The notes under the pieces: model-generated
What the model was told of the DNA's origin: nothing
What the model saw: only the letters and a program-made list of their open reading frames with translations
The model's database searches: none
Shown here: one piece after another, positions 24,971 to 36,993 of the stretch
Layout: every line of letters begins with the position of its first letter
How positions within the stretch are numbered: the first letter of the stretch is position 1
Assembly (NCBI GenBank): GCA_016183615.1
Contig: JACPEG010000037.1
Location: forward strand, 1-64,000
Direction: 5' to 3'
Source: Betaproteobacteria bacterium
GTDB lineage: Bacteria; Pseudomonadota; Gammaproteobacteria; Burkholderiales; UBA6910
DNA length: 64,000 nucleotides
Position numbers and translations under genes: made by a program

Positions 24971-25915
24971 ACCGGGTTTGCAGGCTTTTTCCAGCGCGTC
25001 GATCATCATCCCCGCCACGTTGAAGCCGCTCTGCTGGGCGATCTCCACCATGCAGGTGGGGCTGGTGACATTGATCTCGGTGAGGAAGTCGCCGATCACG
25101 TCGAGCCCCACCAGCATGAGACCCCGGGCGGCGAGATCCGGCGCGAGGGCCTCCGCGATCTCCCGGTCCCTGGCTGAAAGGGGCTGCGCGACCCCGGTGC
25201 CGCCGGCGGCGAGATTGCCGCGCGACTCTCCCGCTTTGGGGATGCGCGCCAGGCAAAAGGGTGCGGGCTTGCCGCCGATCAGCAGGATGCGCTTGTCGCC
25301 CTTCGCGATCTCGGGAATGAAGCGCTGGGCCATGACGGTGCGGGTGCCGTAATGGCTGAGGGTTTCCAGGATCACGCTCACGTTGTGGTCCTGGCGGTGG
25401 ACTCGGAACACACTGTGACCGCCCATGCCGTCGAGGGGCTTGAGGATCACGTCGCCGTGCTCGGCGAGGAATTCCCGCAGCAGCGCTTCCTGGCGCGTGA
25501 CGAGGGTGGGCGCCGTGAACCGGGGGTATTTGGCGATGGCCATTTTTTCGTTGAAATCCCGCAGCGAGCGCGGACTGTTCACCACCAGCGCCCCCTGGGC
25601 CTCCGCCAGTTCCAGGAGGTAGGTGGTGTACACGTACTCCATGTCGAAAGGCGGGTCCTTGCGCATCAGCACTGCGTCGAAGGCCTCCAGCCCCTCCTCG
25701 GCGCCGTCCCCCGTCTCATACCAGTCATGGTCGTCGGCAGTGAGCGTGACCGGCCGCAGGAACGCCGAAACCCGCCCCCCGTCCCAGGCGATGTCGCCCT
25801 GTTCCAGGGCGTAGAGGTCGTGGCCGCGGGAGGCAGCCTCCCGCATCATGGCGACGCTGGAATCCTTGTAGGCCTTCAGGGAATCCAGCGGATCGAGGAT
25901 GAAGGCGAACTTCAT
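24968..25915 (-). CDS. gshB: Glutathione synthetase
   Basis: A 315-residue ATP-grasp ligase: 'FILDPLDSLKAYKDSSVAMM', FLRKDPPFDMEYVYTT-like (VLMRKDPPFDMEYVYTTYL), NSPRSLRDFNEKMAIAKYP, GDVILKPLDGMGGHSVFR and GLDVIGDFLTEINVTSPT (metal-binding Glu/Asn). It adds glycine to gamma-glutamylcysteine. Its ATG overlaps the gshA stop (ATGA, 25915-25912), so the two steps of glutathione synthesis are coupled. Confidence 0.96.
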   Translation of the reverse strand: MKFAFILDPLDSLKAYKDSSVAMMREAASRGHDLYALEQGDIAWDGGRVSAFLRPVTLTADDHDWYETGDGAEEGLEAFDAVLMRKDPPFDMEYVYTTYLLELAEAQGALVVNSPRSLRDFNEKMAIAKYPRFTAPTLVTRQEALLREFLAEHGDVILKPLDGMGGHSVFRVHRQDHNVSVILETLSHYGTRTVMAQRFIPEIAKGDKRILLIGGKPAPFCLARIPKAGESRGNLAAGGTGVAQPLSARDREIAEALAPDLAARGLMLVGLDVIGDFLTEINVTSPTCMVEIAQQSGFNVAGMMIDALEKACKPG

Positions 25916-27237
25916 GAGGCGGCGCGAACCGCGGCCGAATCGGCCGCCGCGGCCTCGGCGGCTGCCTGCTCCATCTGCTCCAGCTCGATGGCGGCCGCGA
26001 GCAGGGCAAGCCGCGCCACCACGCCATAGGCGTAGAAGCGGTTGGGCTCGGCGCCGGGCTTGGCCCCGGGCACCGGCACGCAGCAGGGGCTTTCGAAGGC
26101 GAGCGGCACGAAGTGCATGCCCGGCGCGTTCAGGTTCTCATCGATGCCGCGGCCGGTGTGCACCCGGTAGAAGCCGCCCACCACGAAGTGGTCGATCATG
26201 TACACCACCGGCTCCGCCACCGCTTCGTTGATGCTCTCGAAGGTGTAGACGCCCTCCTGCACCAGCACCTCGGTCACTTCCAGGCCTTCCTTCACCACTG
26301 CCATTTTCTTGCGCTGGTCGCGGTTGAGGCCGCGCACCTCGTCGGGGCTCTTCACCGTCATGATGCCCATGCCGTAGGTGCCGGCGTCGGCCTTGACGAT
26401 GACAAAGGGTTCCTGGGCGATGCCGTACTGCCGGTATTTCTCCCGCACTTCCCGCAGCGTTTCCTCCACGTAGCCGGCCAGGCAGTCCTCGCCCTTTTTC
26501 TCCTTGAAGTTGATCTTGCCGCAGGTGTGAAAGATGGGGTTGATGAGCCAGGGGTCGATGCCGAGGAGGCTCGCGAACTCCCTCGCCACGCCGTCGTAGG
26601 CGGCGAAATGGCGCGATTTCCGGCGGGTGGTCCAGCCGGCGGTGAGCGGCGGGAGGACGGTCTGCCCCAGGTTCTGAAGGATCTGCGGCACGCCGGCTGA
26701 CATATCGTTGTTGAGCAGGATCGAGCAGGGGTCGAAATCCTCCAGCGTGAGCCGGTTGCCCTCGCGCCGCACCGGCTCCAGGGTGAGGCTGTGGCCGCTC
26801 GGCAAGTCTATGGTCCGGGGTGCGGTGATCTCGGGGATCAGCGTCCCGATGCGCACGTTCATCCCGGCCTGGCGCAGGATCGAGGCCAGCACCACCACGT
26901 TCTGCAGGTAGAAGGTGTTGCGGGTGTGGCTCTCGGGGATCAGCAGCACGCCCTTGGCCTCGGGGCAGATTTTCTCCACCGCGCTCATGGCCGCCTGCAC
27001 GCACAGGGGCAGGAAGTCGGGGTTCAGGTTGTTGAAGCCCCCGGGGAAGAGATTGGTGTCCACCGGCGCGATCTTGAAGCCGCTGTTGCGGAGATCCACC
27101 GAGGCGTAGAACGGCGCCGCATGCTCATGCCACTGGGCCCGAAGCCAGTGTTCGATCGAGGGCATGGCTTCCAGGATGCGCTTCTCCAGGTCGAGCAGCG
27201 CGCCGGCCAGGGCGGTAGTGAGGTGAGGGACGGTCAT
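25912..27237 (-). CDS. gshA: Glutamate-cysteine ligase (proteobacterial GshA type)
   Basis: A 441-residue ligase starting at ATG 27237 (MTVPHLTTALAGALLDLE). It is not the E. coli-like or plant-like fold by sequence; it matches the smaller type common in betaproteobacteria: APVDTNLFPGGFNNLNP, GVLLIPESHTRNTFYLQNV, ILLNNDMSAGVPQILQNLG, 'VIVKADAGTYGMGIMTVKSP' and VQEGVYTFESINEAVAEPVVY. It forms gamma-Glu-Cys from glutamate, cysteine and ATP. It heads a two-gene glutathione operon with gshB. Upstream is a GTAAACG heptamer repeat, not an evident promoter. Confidence 0.93.
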   Translation of the reverse strand: MTVPHLTTALAGALLDLEKRILEAMPSIEHWLRAQWHEHAAPFYASVDLRNSGFKIAPVDTNLFPGGFNNLNPDFLPLCVQAAMSAVEKICPEAKGVLLIPESHTRNTFYLQNVVVLASILRQAGMNVRIGTLIPEITAPRTIDLPSGHSLTLEPVRREGNRLTLEDFDPCSILLNNDMSAGVPQILQNLGQTVLPPLTAGWTTRRKSRHFAAYDGVAREFASLLGIDPWLINPIFHTCGKINFKEKKGEDCLAGYVEETLREVREKYRQYGIAQEPFVIVKADAGTYGMGIMTVKSPDEVRGLNRDQRKKMAVVKEGLEVTEVLVQEGVYTFESINEAVAEPVVYMIDHFVVGGFYRVHTGRGIDENLNAPGMHFVPLAFESPCCVPVPGAKPGAEPNRFYAYGVVARLALLAAAIELEQMEQAAAEAAAADSAAVRAAS

Positions 27238-27242
27238 TGGGC

Positions 27243-27288
27243 GTGAACGGTAAGGGTGAACGGCAAACGGTAAACGGTAAACGGTAAG
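27243..27288. repeat. GTAAACG/GTGAACG short tandem repeat upstream of gshA
   Basis: GTGAACGGTAAGGGTGAACG continues into (GGTAAAC)-type heptamers repeated four times. Related GTGAACGGTAAACAG elements occur at 30871-30974 and, weakly, at 47541-47625. Confidence 0.8.
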
Positions 27289-27361
27289 TCCCGGCTGCCA
27301 ATCCAAGCCGGGAGGCTATTCTAGCAGGGTGGGGCGGGCCGTGCCCGATGCACTTGCGGTC

Positions 27362-27433
27362 GTAGGAGCGGATTTATCCGCGACCCGCCTCGCGACAAAG
27401 ATCTGCGGAGATCGCGGATAAATCCGCTCCTGC
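27362..27433. repeat. GTAGGAGCGGATTTATCCGC inverted repeat
   Basis: GTAGGAGCGGATTTATCCGC and its near-complement GCGGATAAATCCGCTCCTGC flank TCGCGACAAAGATCTGCGGAGATCGC-type inner stems. It lies in the 255-bp amtB-gshA gap, which holds no gene. Confidence 0.85.
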
Positions 27434-27440
27434 ACCACCC

Positions 27441-27468
27441 AAAAAAACGGGCGCCGAAGCGCCCGTTC
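27441..27468 (-). terminator. Intrinsic terminator after amtB
   Basis: Minus strand AACGGGCGC, loop TTCG, GCGCCCGTT then T6: an 8-9 bp GC stem with a clean T-run, starting 24 bp past the amtB stop. Confidence 0.93.
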
Positions 27469-27492
27469 AAATAAGACCTACCTGAGGAGGGG

Positions 27493-28998
27493 TTACACGT
27501 GGTAGGCCGTTTCACCGTGCGAGGTGGTATCCAGACCTTCGCGCTCCTCGTCTTCCGGAACCCGCAGGCCTACCACCAGGTCGGCGATCTTGAGGGACAC
27601 CAGGGCCACTACCGCGGTCCACACGATGGTCACACCCACTGCCTTGGCCTGGATCCACACCTGGGCGCCGATGCTTTCGAAGCCCGGCTTCATTTCGAAC
27701 CAGTTGTTGAAGAAGCCCGGACCACCGAGGGACGGATCGTTGAACACGCCGGTGAGCAGCGCGCCGAGAATCCCGCCCACGGCGTGCACGCCGAACACGT
27801 CCAGCGAATCATCCACCTTGAGCAGCTTCTTCAGGCCGTTCACACCCCACAGGCACACCAGGCCGGCCGCAGTCCCGATCACGAATGCGCCCGGGATGCC
27901 GACGTTGCCGGCAGCCGGGGTGATCGCCACCAGACCCGCCACGGCGCCGGAAGCGGCACCCAGCATGGAGGGCTTGCCCTTGAACGCCCATTCGCCGAAG
28001 GTCCAGGAAAGCACCGCGCAGGCCGTGGCCAGGAAGGTGTTCATGAACGCGAGAGCGGCGGAGTTGTTGGCCTCCAGGGCGGAGCCGGCATTGAAACCGA
28101 ACCAGCCGGCCCACAGCAGCGAGGCGCCGATCATGGTCATGGGCAGGTTATGGGGAGTGAGCGCTTCCTTGCCGAAGCCGATGCGCTTGCCCACCAGGTA
28201 GGCGCCCACCAGGCCGGCGACCCCGGCATTGATGTGCACCACCGTGCCGCCCGCGAAGTCGAGGGCACCCCACTGCCAGAGCAGGCCGGCCTTCGCGTTG
28301 GTCGCATCCACCACGTTGGCGGCGGTATAGGCATCCGGGCCGGGCCAGAACCAGACCATGTGGGCGATGGGCGCGTAGCTGAAGGTGAACCACAGCACCA
28401 TGAAAATCAGCACCGCGGAGAACTTCACCCGCTCGGCAAACGCGCCCAGAATCAGGCAGCAGGTGATGGCGGCGAAGGTGGCCTGGAACGCCACGAACAC
28501 CAGTTCCGGAATCGGCGTGGCCTTGCTGAACGTCGCCGCCATGGCAAACTCGCCCTTGGCCGAATCGAAGGTGCCGTTGAGGAACAGCCGGTCGAAGCCG
28601 CCGAAGAAGGCGCCGCCCTCGGTGAACGCGAGGCTGTAGCCGTACACCGCCCACAGCACCGTGATCAGGGAGAACGTGACGAATACCTGCATCAGCATCG
28701 ACAGCATGTTCTTGGAGCGGACCATGCCGCCGTAGAACAGGGCCAGCGCCGGAACGCTCATCATGAGCACGAGGGCCGTGGAAATGAGCATCCACGACAC
28801 ATCGCCTTTGTTGGGCGTGGGCGCGGGAGCCGCAGTGGCAGCCGGTGCGGCGGGTTCCGCGGCGGCAGGAGCCGCGGCCGGCGCCGCCGCAGCCGGGGCG
28901 CTGGCGGCCGGGGTCGCGGGCTTGGCGTCCTGGGCGAACCCCGGAGCCGCAAACCCGAAGCCGGCGCAGATTGCGAGAATTGCGATCAGTCGCTTCAT
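27493..28998 (-). CDS. amtB: Ammonium transporter AmtB
   Basis: A 501-residue Amt protein: signal peptide (RLIAILAICAGFGFAAPGFA), an unusual Ala/Pro-rich segment of ~40 residues, then eleven membrane segments. Pore motifs are present: FGGFDRLFLNGTF, 'FVAFQATFAAITCCLILGAFAER', ALDFAGGTVVHINAGVAGLV (twin-His 1), GFNAGSALEANNSAALAFMNT and VFGVHAVGGILGALLTGVF (twin-His 2). It transports ammonium and is blocked by GlnK. It starts 10 bp after glnK, and a terminator follows. Start ATG 28998 has GGAG upstream. Confidence 0.96.
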   Translation of the reverse strand: MKRLIAILAICAGFGFAAPGFAQDAKPATPAASAPAAAAPAAAPAAAEPAAPAATAAPAPTPNKGDVSWMLISTALVLMMSVPALALFYGGMVRSKNMLSMLMQVFVTFSLITVLWAVYGYSLAFTEGGAFFGGFDRLFLNGTFDSAKGEFAMAATFSKATPIPELVFVAFQATFAAITCCLILGAFAERVKFSAVLIFMVLWFTFSYAPIAHMVWFWPGPDAYTAANVVDATNAKAGLLWQWGALDFAGGTVVHINAGVAGLVGAYLVGKRIGFGKEALTPHNLPMTMIGASLLWAGWFGFNAGSALEANNSAALAFMNTFLATACAVLSWTFGEWAFKGKPSMLGAASGAVAGLVAITPAAGNVGIPGAFVIGTAAGLVCLWGVNGLKKLLKVDDSLDVFGVHAVGGILGALLTGVFNDPSLGGPGFFNNWFEMKPGFESIGAQVWIQAKAVGVTIVWTAVVALVSLKIADLVVGLRVPEDEEREGLDTTSHGETAYHV

Positions 28999-29008
28999 GG
29001 CGTTCTCC

Positions 29009-29368
<360 letters not shown>

Positions 29369-29377
29369 TCAGGAAAT

Positions 29378-29400
29378 CCCCGGCCGGGACCCGGCCGGGG
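29378..29400 (-). repeat. Perfect 10-bp GC hairpin between porin and glnK
   Basis: CCCCGGCCGG, 3-nt loop, CCGGCCGGGG. Minus-strand transcripts meet it 27 bp past the porin stop; the following GATTTCC is a poor T-run, so partial termination or mRNA processing is more likely than a full stop. Confidence 0.7.
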
Positions 29401-29427
29401 ATGCCTCCCGCATGAAGGTCCGGGCCG

Positions 29428-30339
29428 TCAGAACGTCTTCTTGAGCCAGACGGTGAATTGGTCGTCGGCGATGTCCTTGGGGAACACGCCGGTGCAGGCG
29501 GCGCCGCCCACGGTCGCGGCCTGGGTGAAGGCCCCGTAGCCGCAGCTATGGGCGCCGCTCGTCCCGCTGTACATCACGCCGATTTCAGCCCCCGTCAGCA
29601 CTTTCGACGCTTTCCCGAGATCGTAGGCGAGGCTCAACCTGAAGTCGTCGTAGCTGAAGAGCTCATCGTTGCTCGCCGCGACGCCCGCCGCTGTCAGATA
29701 ATTGCGCGGATCGGTACCGTCGAACTTGAAGATCCCGTAATGGGCGCCGAAGGTCAGGCCCGTTTCCCCGATCGGGACGGTGGCGCCAAGATCGAAGTAA
29801 TAGGTCCCTTTTGCGTCATCCACGCCGAAAGTGTCGCCCAGACTGTAGGAGAGTTTCGCGGTGATCCACTTCCAGGAGAGCGCGCCGTAGATCTCGGTGG
29901 TGTCGGCCTTGATGTGGTAGGGCAGGCCAGCGAAGCCGGGCGCCTGCGTATCCCCGGGATACCAGTAGTAAAGGACGCCCACATCGTAACCAAAGTCGGT
30001 TTTGCCGATTGCGCCCTTGAACCCGGCGTAAACGTCGAGTTCCAGCGAGCCGCCGGTGTTGTAGGTGCCCGACGCCACGGGCGCCGTGGCGGACGTGGTG
30101 TTTTCCTTCAGCCAGCTGATGTTGGAGCCCCACGCTCCGGCGTAAAAACCACTCGAATGGGAGTAATCCAACCCACCCTGAAGTGCCGGATCCTCATTGG
30201 TTTGGGTGAGTCCGCGAAAAATATACTGGCTGTAGATGCCCACGTTGCCAGTAAACGTGTGGGGGGATTCCTGCGCCAGCACCGTCGCCGGGGCGGCGAG
30301 GGTGGACAGGACGGCGGCTGCGAGCAGATGCTTCTTCAT
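29428..30339 (-). CDS. TorF-family outer-membrane porin
   Basis: A 303-residue protein: cleavable signal peptide (KKHLLAAAVLSTLAAPATVLA), then a beta-barrel pattern matching the TIGR02001/TorF family: FTGNVGIYSQYIFRGLTQ, ALQGGLDYSHSSGFYAGAWG, YAGFKGAIGKTDFGYDVGV, 'YHIKADTTEIYGALSWKWI', and a C-terminal Phe (VWLKKTF) as in outer-membrane proteins. Start is ATG 30339 with AAGGAGAGG upstream. These porins are often next to glnK-amtB. Here the gene sits behind a sigma-54 promoter, so it probably admits a nitrogen source; substrate unknown. Confidence 0.88.
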   Translation of the reverse strand: MKKHLLAAAVLSTLAAPATVLAQESPHTFTGNVGIYSQYIFRGLTQTNEDPALQGGLDYSHSSGFYAGAWGSNISWLKENTTSATAPVASGTYNTGGSLELDVYAGFKGAIGKTDFGYDVGVLYYWYPGDTQAPGFAGLPYHIKADTTEIYGALSWKWITAKLSYSLGDTFGVDDAKGTYYFDLGATVPIGETGLTFGAHYGIFKFDGTDPRNYLTAAGVAASNDELFSYDDFRLSLAYDLGKASKVLTGAEIGVMYSGTSGAHSCGYGAFTQAATVGGAACTGVFPKDIADDQFTVWLKKTF

Positions 30340-30396
30340 ATTTGCCTCTCCTTGCGTTGCGTTGAAAAAAGAAGATCCAAAAGCACCCGGACTTGT

Positions 30397-30413
30397 TGCA
30401 TGTTCCGTGCCAA
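30397..30413 (-). promoter_or_regulatory. Sigma-54 promoter for porin-glnK-amtB
   Basis: Minus strand TTGGCACGGAACATGCA against YTGGCACGrNNNTTGCW: one mismatch, GG and GC doublets correctly spaced. Predicted start of transcription is ~45 nt before the porin ATG. Confidence 0.85.
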
Positions 30414-30473
30414 CTAAATACGTGTTGTTAAACAATATGTTATATCGCATCAAAAATGCACTCGGTCGAGGCG

Positions 30474-30521
30474 CGCACCGATTTGATGCAACTTCAGGAA
30501 TTGGCGCACCATTTGGGTGCA
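30474..30521 (-). promoter_or_regulatory. Two NtrC-like enhancer sites
   Basis: CGCACCATTTGGGTGCA (30505-30521) and CGCACCGATTTGATGCA (30474-30490) each resemble the TGCACCAN3TGGTGCA NtrC palindrome (2 and 3 mismatches). Their centres are 31 bp apart, three helical turns, and lie ~75-115 bp upstream of the sigma-54 -24 element, a normal enhancer distance. The rest of the 296-bp gap is AT-rich and holds no gene. Confidence 0.7.
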
Positions 30522-30635
30522 ACGCGGATCAGGGCATCGTGAACGCCTTCAGGTCCGTCACGTACGGGTTGCCGGCGGAAATAGGCCCCTCGGCCGGTTC
30601 TGTTACACTGCGGCCGATTCGTCGGAGGGAAACCC

Positions 30636-30881
30636 ATGCTCAGTCAAAAGGTACTGGAGGAACTGAACGCCAGGGTGAGCGAGGTGCTGGCCAGCAGCCC
30701 GGCCAAGGACCTGGAAAAAAACCTGCGCGCGCTGATGACCGGAGTGTTCACGCGGCTCGACCTGGTGAGCCGCGAGGAATTCGACGTACAAACCGAGGTG
30801 CTTAGCCGGACCCGGGAAAAACTGGCCCGGCTGGAAGCGCGCGTCGCCGAACTGGAACAGGCCGCAAAGGGTGAACGGTAA
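30636..30881 (+). CDS. ubiK: UbiK-like accessory factor (BMFP domain)
   Basis: An 81-residue protein, normal for UbiK/YqiC. The N-terminal helix (LSQKVLEELNARVSEVLASS) is amphipathic, followed by 'KDLEKNLRALMTGVFTRLDL', VSREEFDVQTEVLSRTREKL and a C-terminal coiled coil (LARLEARVAELEQ) that trimerises. UbiK assists ubiquinone synthesis with UbiJ. Start follows GGAGG (30625-). Located alone between the porin regulatory region and comM. Confidence 0.9.
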   Translation: MLSQKVLEELNARVSEVLASSPAKDLEKNLRALMTGVFTRLDLVSREEFDVQTEVLSRTREKLARLEARVAELEQAAKGER

Positions 30882-30974
30882 ACAGTGAACAGGAGACGGT
30901 GAACGGAATCGGCACCTCCGGCGTTTTAGGCCTCATGCATCATCCCGTTCACTGTTCACTATTTGCCGTTTACC
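30871..30974. repeat. GTGAACGGTAAACAG-family inverted repeat
   Basis: GTGAACGGTAAACAGTGAAC on the left, GTTCACTGTTCACTATTTGCCGTTTAC on the right. The left arm contributes the last codons and stop of ubiK. It ends 4 bp before the comM ATG. Confidence 0.8.
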
Positions 30975-30978
30975 CCCG

Positions 30979-32475
30979 ATGAGCCTCGCCGTCCTCTACA
31001 GCCGGGGGCTTTCCGGCATGGAAGCGCCGCTGGTGACGGTGGAGGTGCATCTGGGCGGCGGCCTGCCGTCCTTCACCATCGTCGGGCTGCCGGAAGCGGA
31101 GGTGAAGGAAGCCCGCGACCGGGTGCGGGCGGCGCTGCAGAACGCGCGCTTCGAGTTTCCCGCCCGCCGCATCACCGTCAATCTCGCGCCGGCGGAGCTC
31201 CCCAAGGAGAGCGGCCGCTTCGATCTGCCCATCGCCCTCGGTATCCTCGCCGCTTCGGGCCAGATCCCCGGCAACCGGCTCGGCGAGTACGAATGGGCGG
31301 GTGAGCTGGCGCTCACCGGCGAGTTGCGCCCGATCCGCGGCGCGCTGGCCATGACCTTCGGCGCCCGGCGCAACGGCCGGTCGTTCGTGCTGCCCCGGGA
31401 GAACGCGCCCGAAGCCGCGCTGGTCAAGGGCGCCGCCATCCATCCCGCCCGGTCGCTGCTCGAAATTTGCGCCCATCTCACGGGCCGCGAGGCGCTCCCG
31501 CGCTGCACCGACACGCCGGCGCCGGGATTTGCCGAATATCCGGACTTGCAGGACGTGAAGGGCCAGTCCCACGCCAAGCGGGCGCTGGAAATCGCTGCCG
31601 CCGGCGGCCACAGCGTGCTCATGATGGGCCCGCCCGGCACCGGGAAATCCATGCTGGCGGCGCGCTTCCCGGGGATCCTTCCGCCCATGAGCGAGGAGCA
31701 GGCGCTGGAGTCCGCGGCGGTCCAGTCGCTGGGCAGCGGTGGATTCAACATCGCCCACTGGAAGCGGCGTCCATTCCGCTCCCCTCATCACACCGCGTCC
31801 GCCGTGGCCCTGGTGGGCGGCGGCAGCATTCCGCGCCCCGGAGAAATCTCCATGGCCATGCACGGCGTGCTGTTTCTGGACGAGCTGCCGGAATTCGACC
31901 GCCGGGTGCTGGAGGTGCTGCGCGAGCCCCTGGAATCGGGCCGCATCACTGTTTCGCGGGCGGCCCGCCAGGCCGATTTTCCGGCCTGCTTCCAGTTGAT
32001 CGCCGCCATGAATCCCTGCCCCTGCGGCTATTTGGGACACTTCAGCGGCAAATGCCGCTGCACGCCGGACCAGGTGGCGCGCTACCGGGGAAAGATCTCG
32101 GGACCGCTCCTGGACCGCATCGACATCCAGATCGAGGCGCCGGCGGTGCCCGAGGCGGACCTGCTGCGGCAGGGCAACGGCGAGACGAGCGGGGAAGTCC
32201 GCAGCCGGGTCCACGCTGCCCACGCCCGCGCTAAATCGCGCCAGGGAAAGGACAACGCACACTTAACCGTGAAAGAAATCGAGATCCACTGCGCGCCGGA
32301 TGAGCGGGGCGAGGCGCTGCTCAGGCAGGCGATCTCTCGTCTCAATCTCTCGGCGCGGGGCTATCACCGGGTGCTGAAGGTGGCGAGGACCATCGCCGAC
32401 CTGGCGGGAAGCGAGGAGGTTTCCGCGGCGCATGTCGCCGAGGCGGTACAATACCGGCGGCTGGACAGGGCGTAG
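30979..32475 (+). CDS. comM: YifB/ComM-family AAA+ ATPase (Mg-chelatase-like)
   Basis: A 498-residue protein: N-terminal ChlI-like fold (VEVHLGGGLPSFTIVGLPEA, RITVNLAPAELPKESGRFDLP), AAA+ core with Walker A MMGPPGTGKSMLAAR (residue ~215), FRSPHHTASAVALVGGG, Walker B GVLFLDELPEFDRR and the Cys-rich AMNPCPCGYLG...CRCTPDQV insert, then the Mg_chelatase_C domain (LNLSARGYHRVLKVARTIAD). ComM promotes branch migration during natural transformation. Length and motifs are complete. Confidence 0.95.
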   Translation: MSLAVLYSRGLSGMEAPLVTVEVHLGGGLPSFTIVGLPEAEVKEARDRVRAALQNARFEFPARRITVNLAPAELPKESGRFDLPIALGILAASGQIPGNRLGEYEWAGELALTGELRPIRGALAMTFGARRNGRSFVLPRENAPEAALVKGAAIHPARSLLEICAHLTGREALPRCTDTPAPGFAEYPDLQDVKGQSHAKRALEIAAAGGHSVLMMGPPGTGKSMLAARFPGILPPMSEEQALESAAVQSLGSGGFNIAHWKRRPFRSPHHTASAVALVGGGSIPRPGEISMAMHGVLFLDELPEFDRRVLEVLREPLESGRITVSRAARQADFPACFQLIAAMNPCPCGYLGHFSGKCRCTPDQVARYRGKISGPLLDRIDIQIEAPAVPEADLLRQGNGETSGEVRSRVHAAHARAKSRQGKDNAHLTVKEIEIHCAPDERGEALLRQAISRLNLSARGYHRVLKVARTIADLAGSEEVSAAHVAEAVQYRRLDRA

Positions 32476-32570
32476 CTCTCAGCCGTTAGTCGTCAGCCCA
32501 CGGCGAAAAACCTTGGCGGTCGCCTCCCTTGGACCGAAAGCTGACCGCTGCGTGCTGACTGCTGATAGCC
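32475..32570. repeat. TCAGC-type inverted repeat after comM
   Basis: AGCTCTCAGCCGTTAGTCGTCAG on the left and GCTGACTGCTGATAGCC on the right; related to 10191-10280. No gene in the comM-rhodanese gap. Confidence 0.7.
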
Positions 32571-32572
32571 GC

Positions 32573-32959
32573 TCAGCACTGCTCCCACGGCAGCCCGTCC
32601 TTGCGCCAGCCGTTGAGCGTCCCGCGGTGGTGATGGTCGTCGAGGTCGCCCTCGAAGCCGTGCAGCACGTTGTAGACCTTGCTGAACCCGGACTTCTCCA
32701 GGGCGTGGCCCGCGTCCACCGAGCGGTTGCCGCTGCGGCAGATGAGCACCACCGGCCGGTTCATGCTGGCCGCCTTGCGCACGTGGCCCACGAACTCCGG
32801 GTTCACGTCCCAGTTGGGGCCGTCGTTCCAGGGGACCCAGATGGAGCCCACCGGGTGCCCCACGAACAGGTACTCCATTTCGCTGCGGCAGTCGATGAAC
32901 ACCGCGTCCGGGTTGGCATGCAGAAACTCGTGGGTTTCCTTGGGGGTGAGATGTTCCAT
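32573..32959 (-). CDS. Single-domain rhodanese-like protein
   Basis: A 128-residue rhodanese domain starting at ATG 32959 (MEHLTPKETHEFL): FIDCRSEMEYLFVGHPVGS, then VVLICRSGNRSVDAGHALE with the active-site Cys in CRSGNRS, and a tail LDDHHHRGTLNGWRKDGLP. Such proteins transfer sulfane sulfur to cyanide or thiols; the physiological acceptor is unknown. It is divergent from metH with a 133-bp gap. Confidence 0.92.
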   Translation of the reverse strand: MEHLTPKETHEFLHANPDAVFIDCRSEMEYLFVGHPVGSIWVPWNDGPNWDVNPEFVGHVRKAASMNRPVVLICRSGNRSVDAGHALEKSGFSKVYNVLHGFEGDLDDHHHRGTLNGWRKDGLPWEQC

Positions 32960-33045
32960 GGCAAACGGGTAGGGCAATCGGGAGTTTCAGTATAGCGCAA
33001 ACCCAGTCTGGAAGCCGCTTGACGCCGGGACCGCGTGCAGACGCG

Positions 33046-33054
33046 TGCTAAAAT
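33046..33054 (+). promoter_or_regulatory. Extended -10 promoter of metH
   Basis: TGCTAAAAT: TGn plus TAAAAT (5/6 of TATAAT). Predicted leader ~30 nt to ATG 33093. TTGACG at 33019 is 24 nt away, too far for a paired -35. Confidence 0.5.
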
Positions 33055-33092
33055 GCGCGCTTTCCGTTTTTGCCGCCCGATTGGCGTTTCCC

Positions 33093-36779
<3,687 letters not shown>

Positions 36780-36787
36780 GGGTCACG

Positions 36788-36929
36788 CAGGAGCGAATTC
36801 ATTCGCGACTCCGGTCGGGGATGAATCCCCTCCTACAAACCCTCCGCGCAGGAGCGAATTCATTCGCGACTCCGGTCGGGGATGAATCCCCTCCTACAAA
36901 CCCTCCGCGTAGGAGCGAATTCATTCGCG
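36788..36929. repeat. 61-bp tandem repeat (about 2.3 copies) after metH
   Basis: AGGAGCGAATTCATTCGCGA recurs with an exact period of 61 bp (starts 36788, 36849, 36910), alternating with GGGGATGAATCCCCTCCTAC. Each unit contains two hairpins. The same words reappear at 43531-43686. No gene in 36780-36993. Confidence 0.92.
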
Positions 36930-36993
36930 ACCTGTGATCGCGGCCGAGGCTGCTCCAGTGGGCCGGTGGCGGACCCACAGGGCCGATTCTGCG

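Noticed and set aside
33019..33054. TTGACG paired with TAAAAT as a full metH promoter
   Set aside because: The spacer is 24 nt, outside the 16-18 nt range; only the extended -10 is kept.
32960..33092. Cobalamin riboswitch upstream of metH
   Set aside because: The divergent gap is only 133 bp and lacks the B12-box sequence; MetH enzymes are often not under B12 riboswitches anyway.
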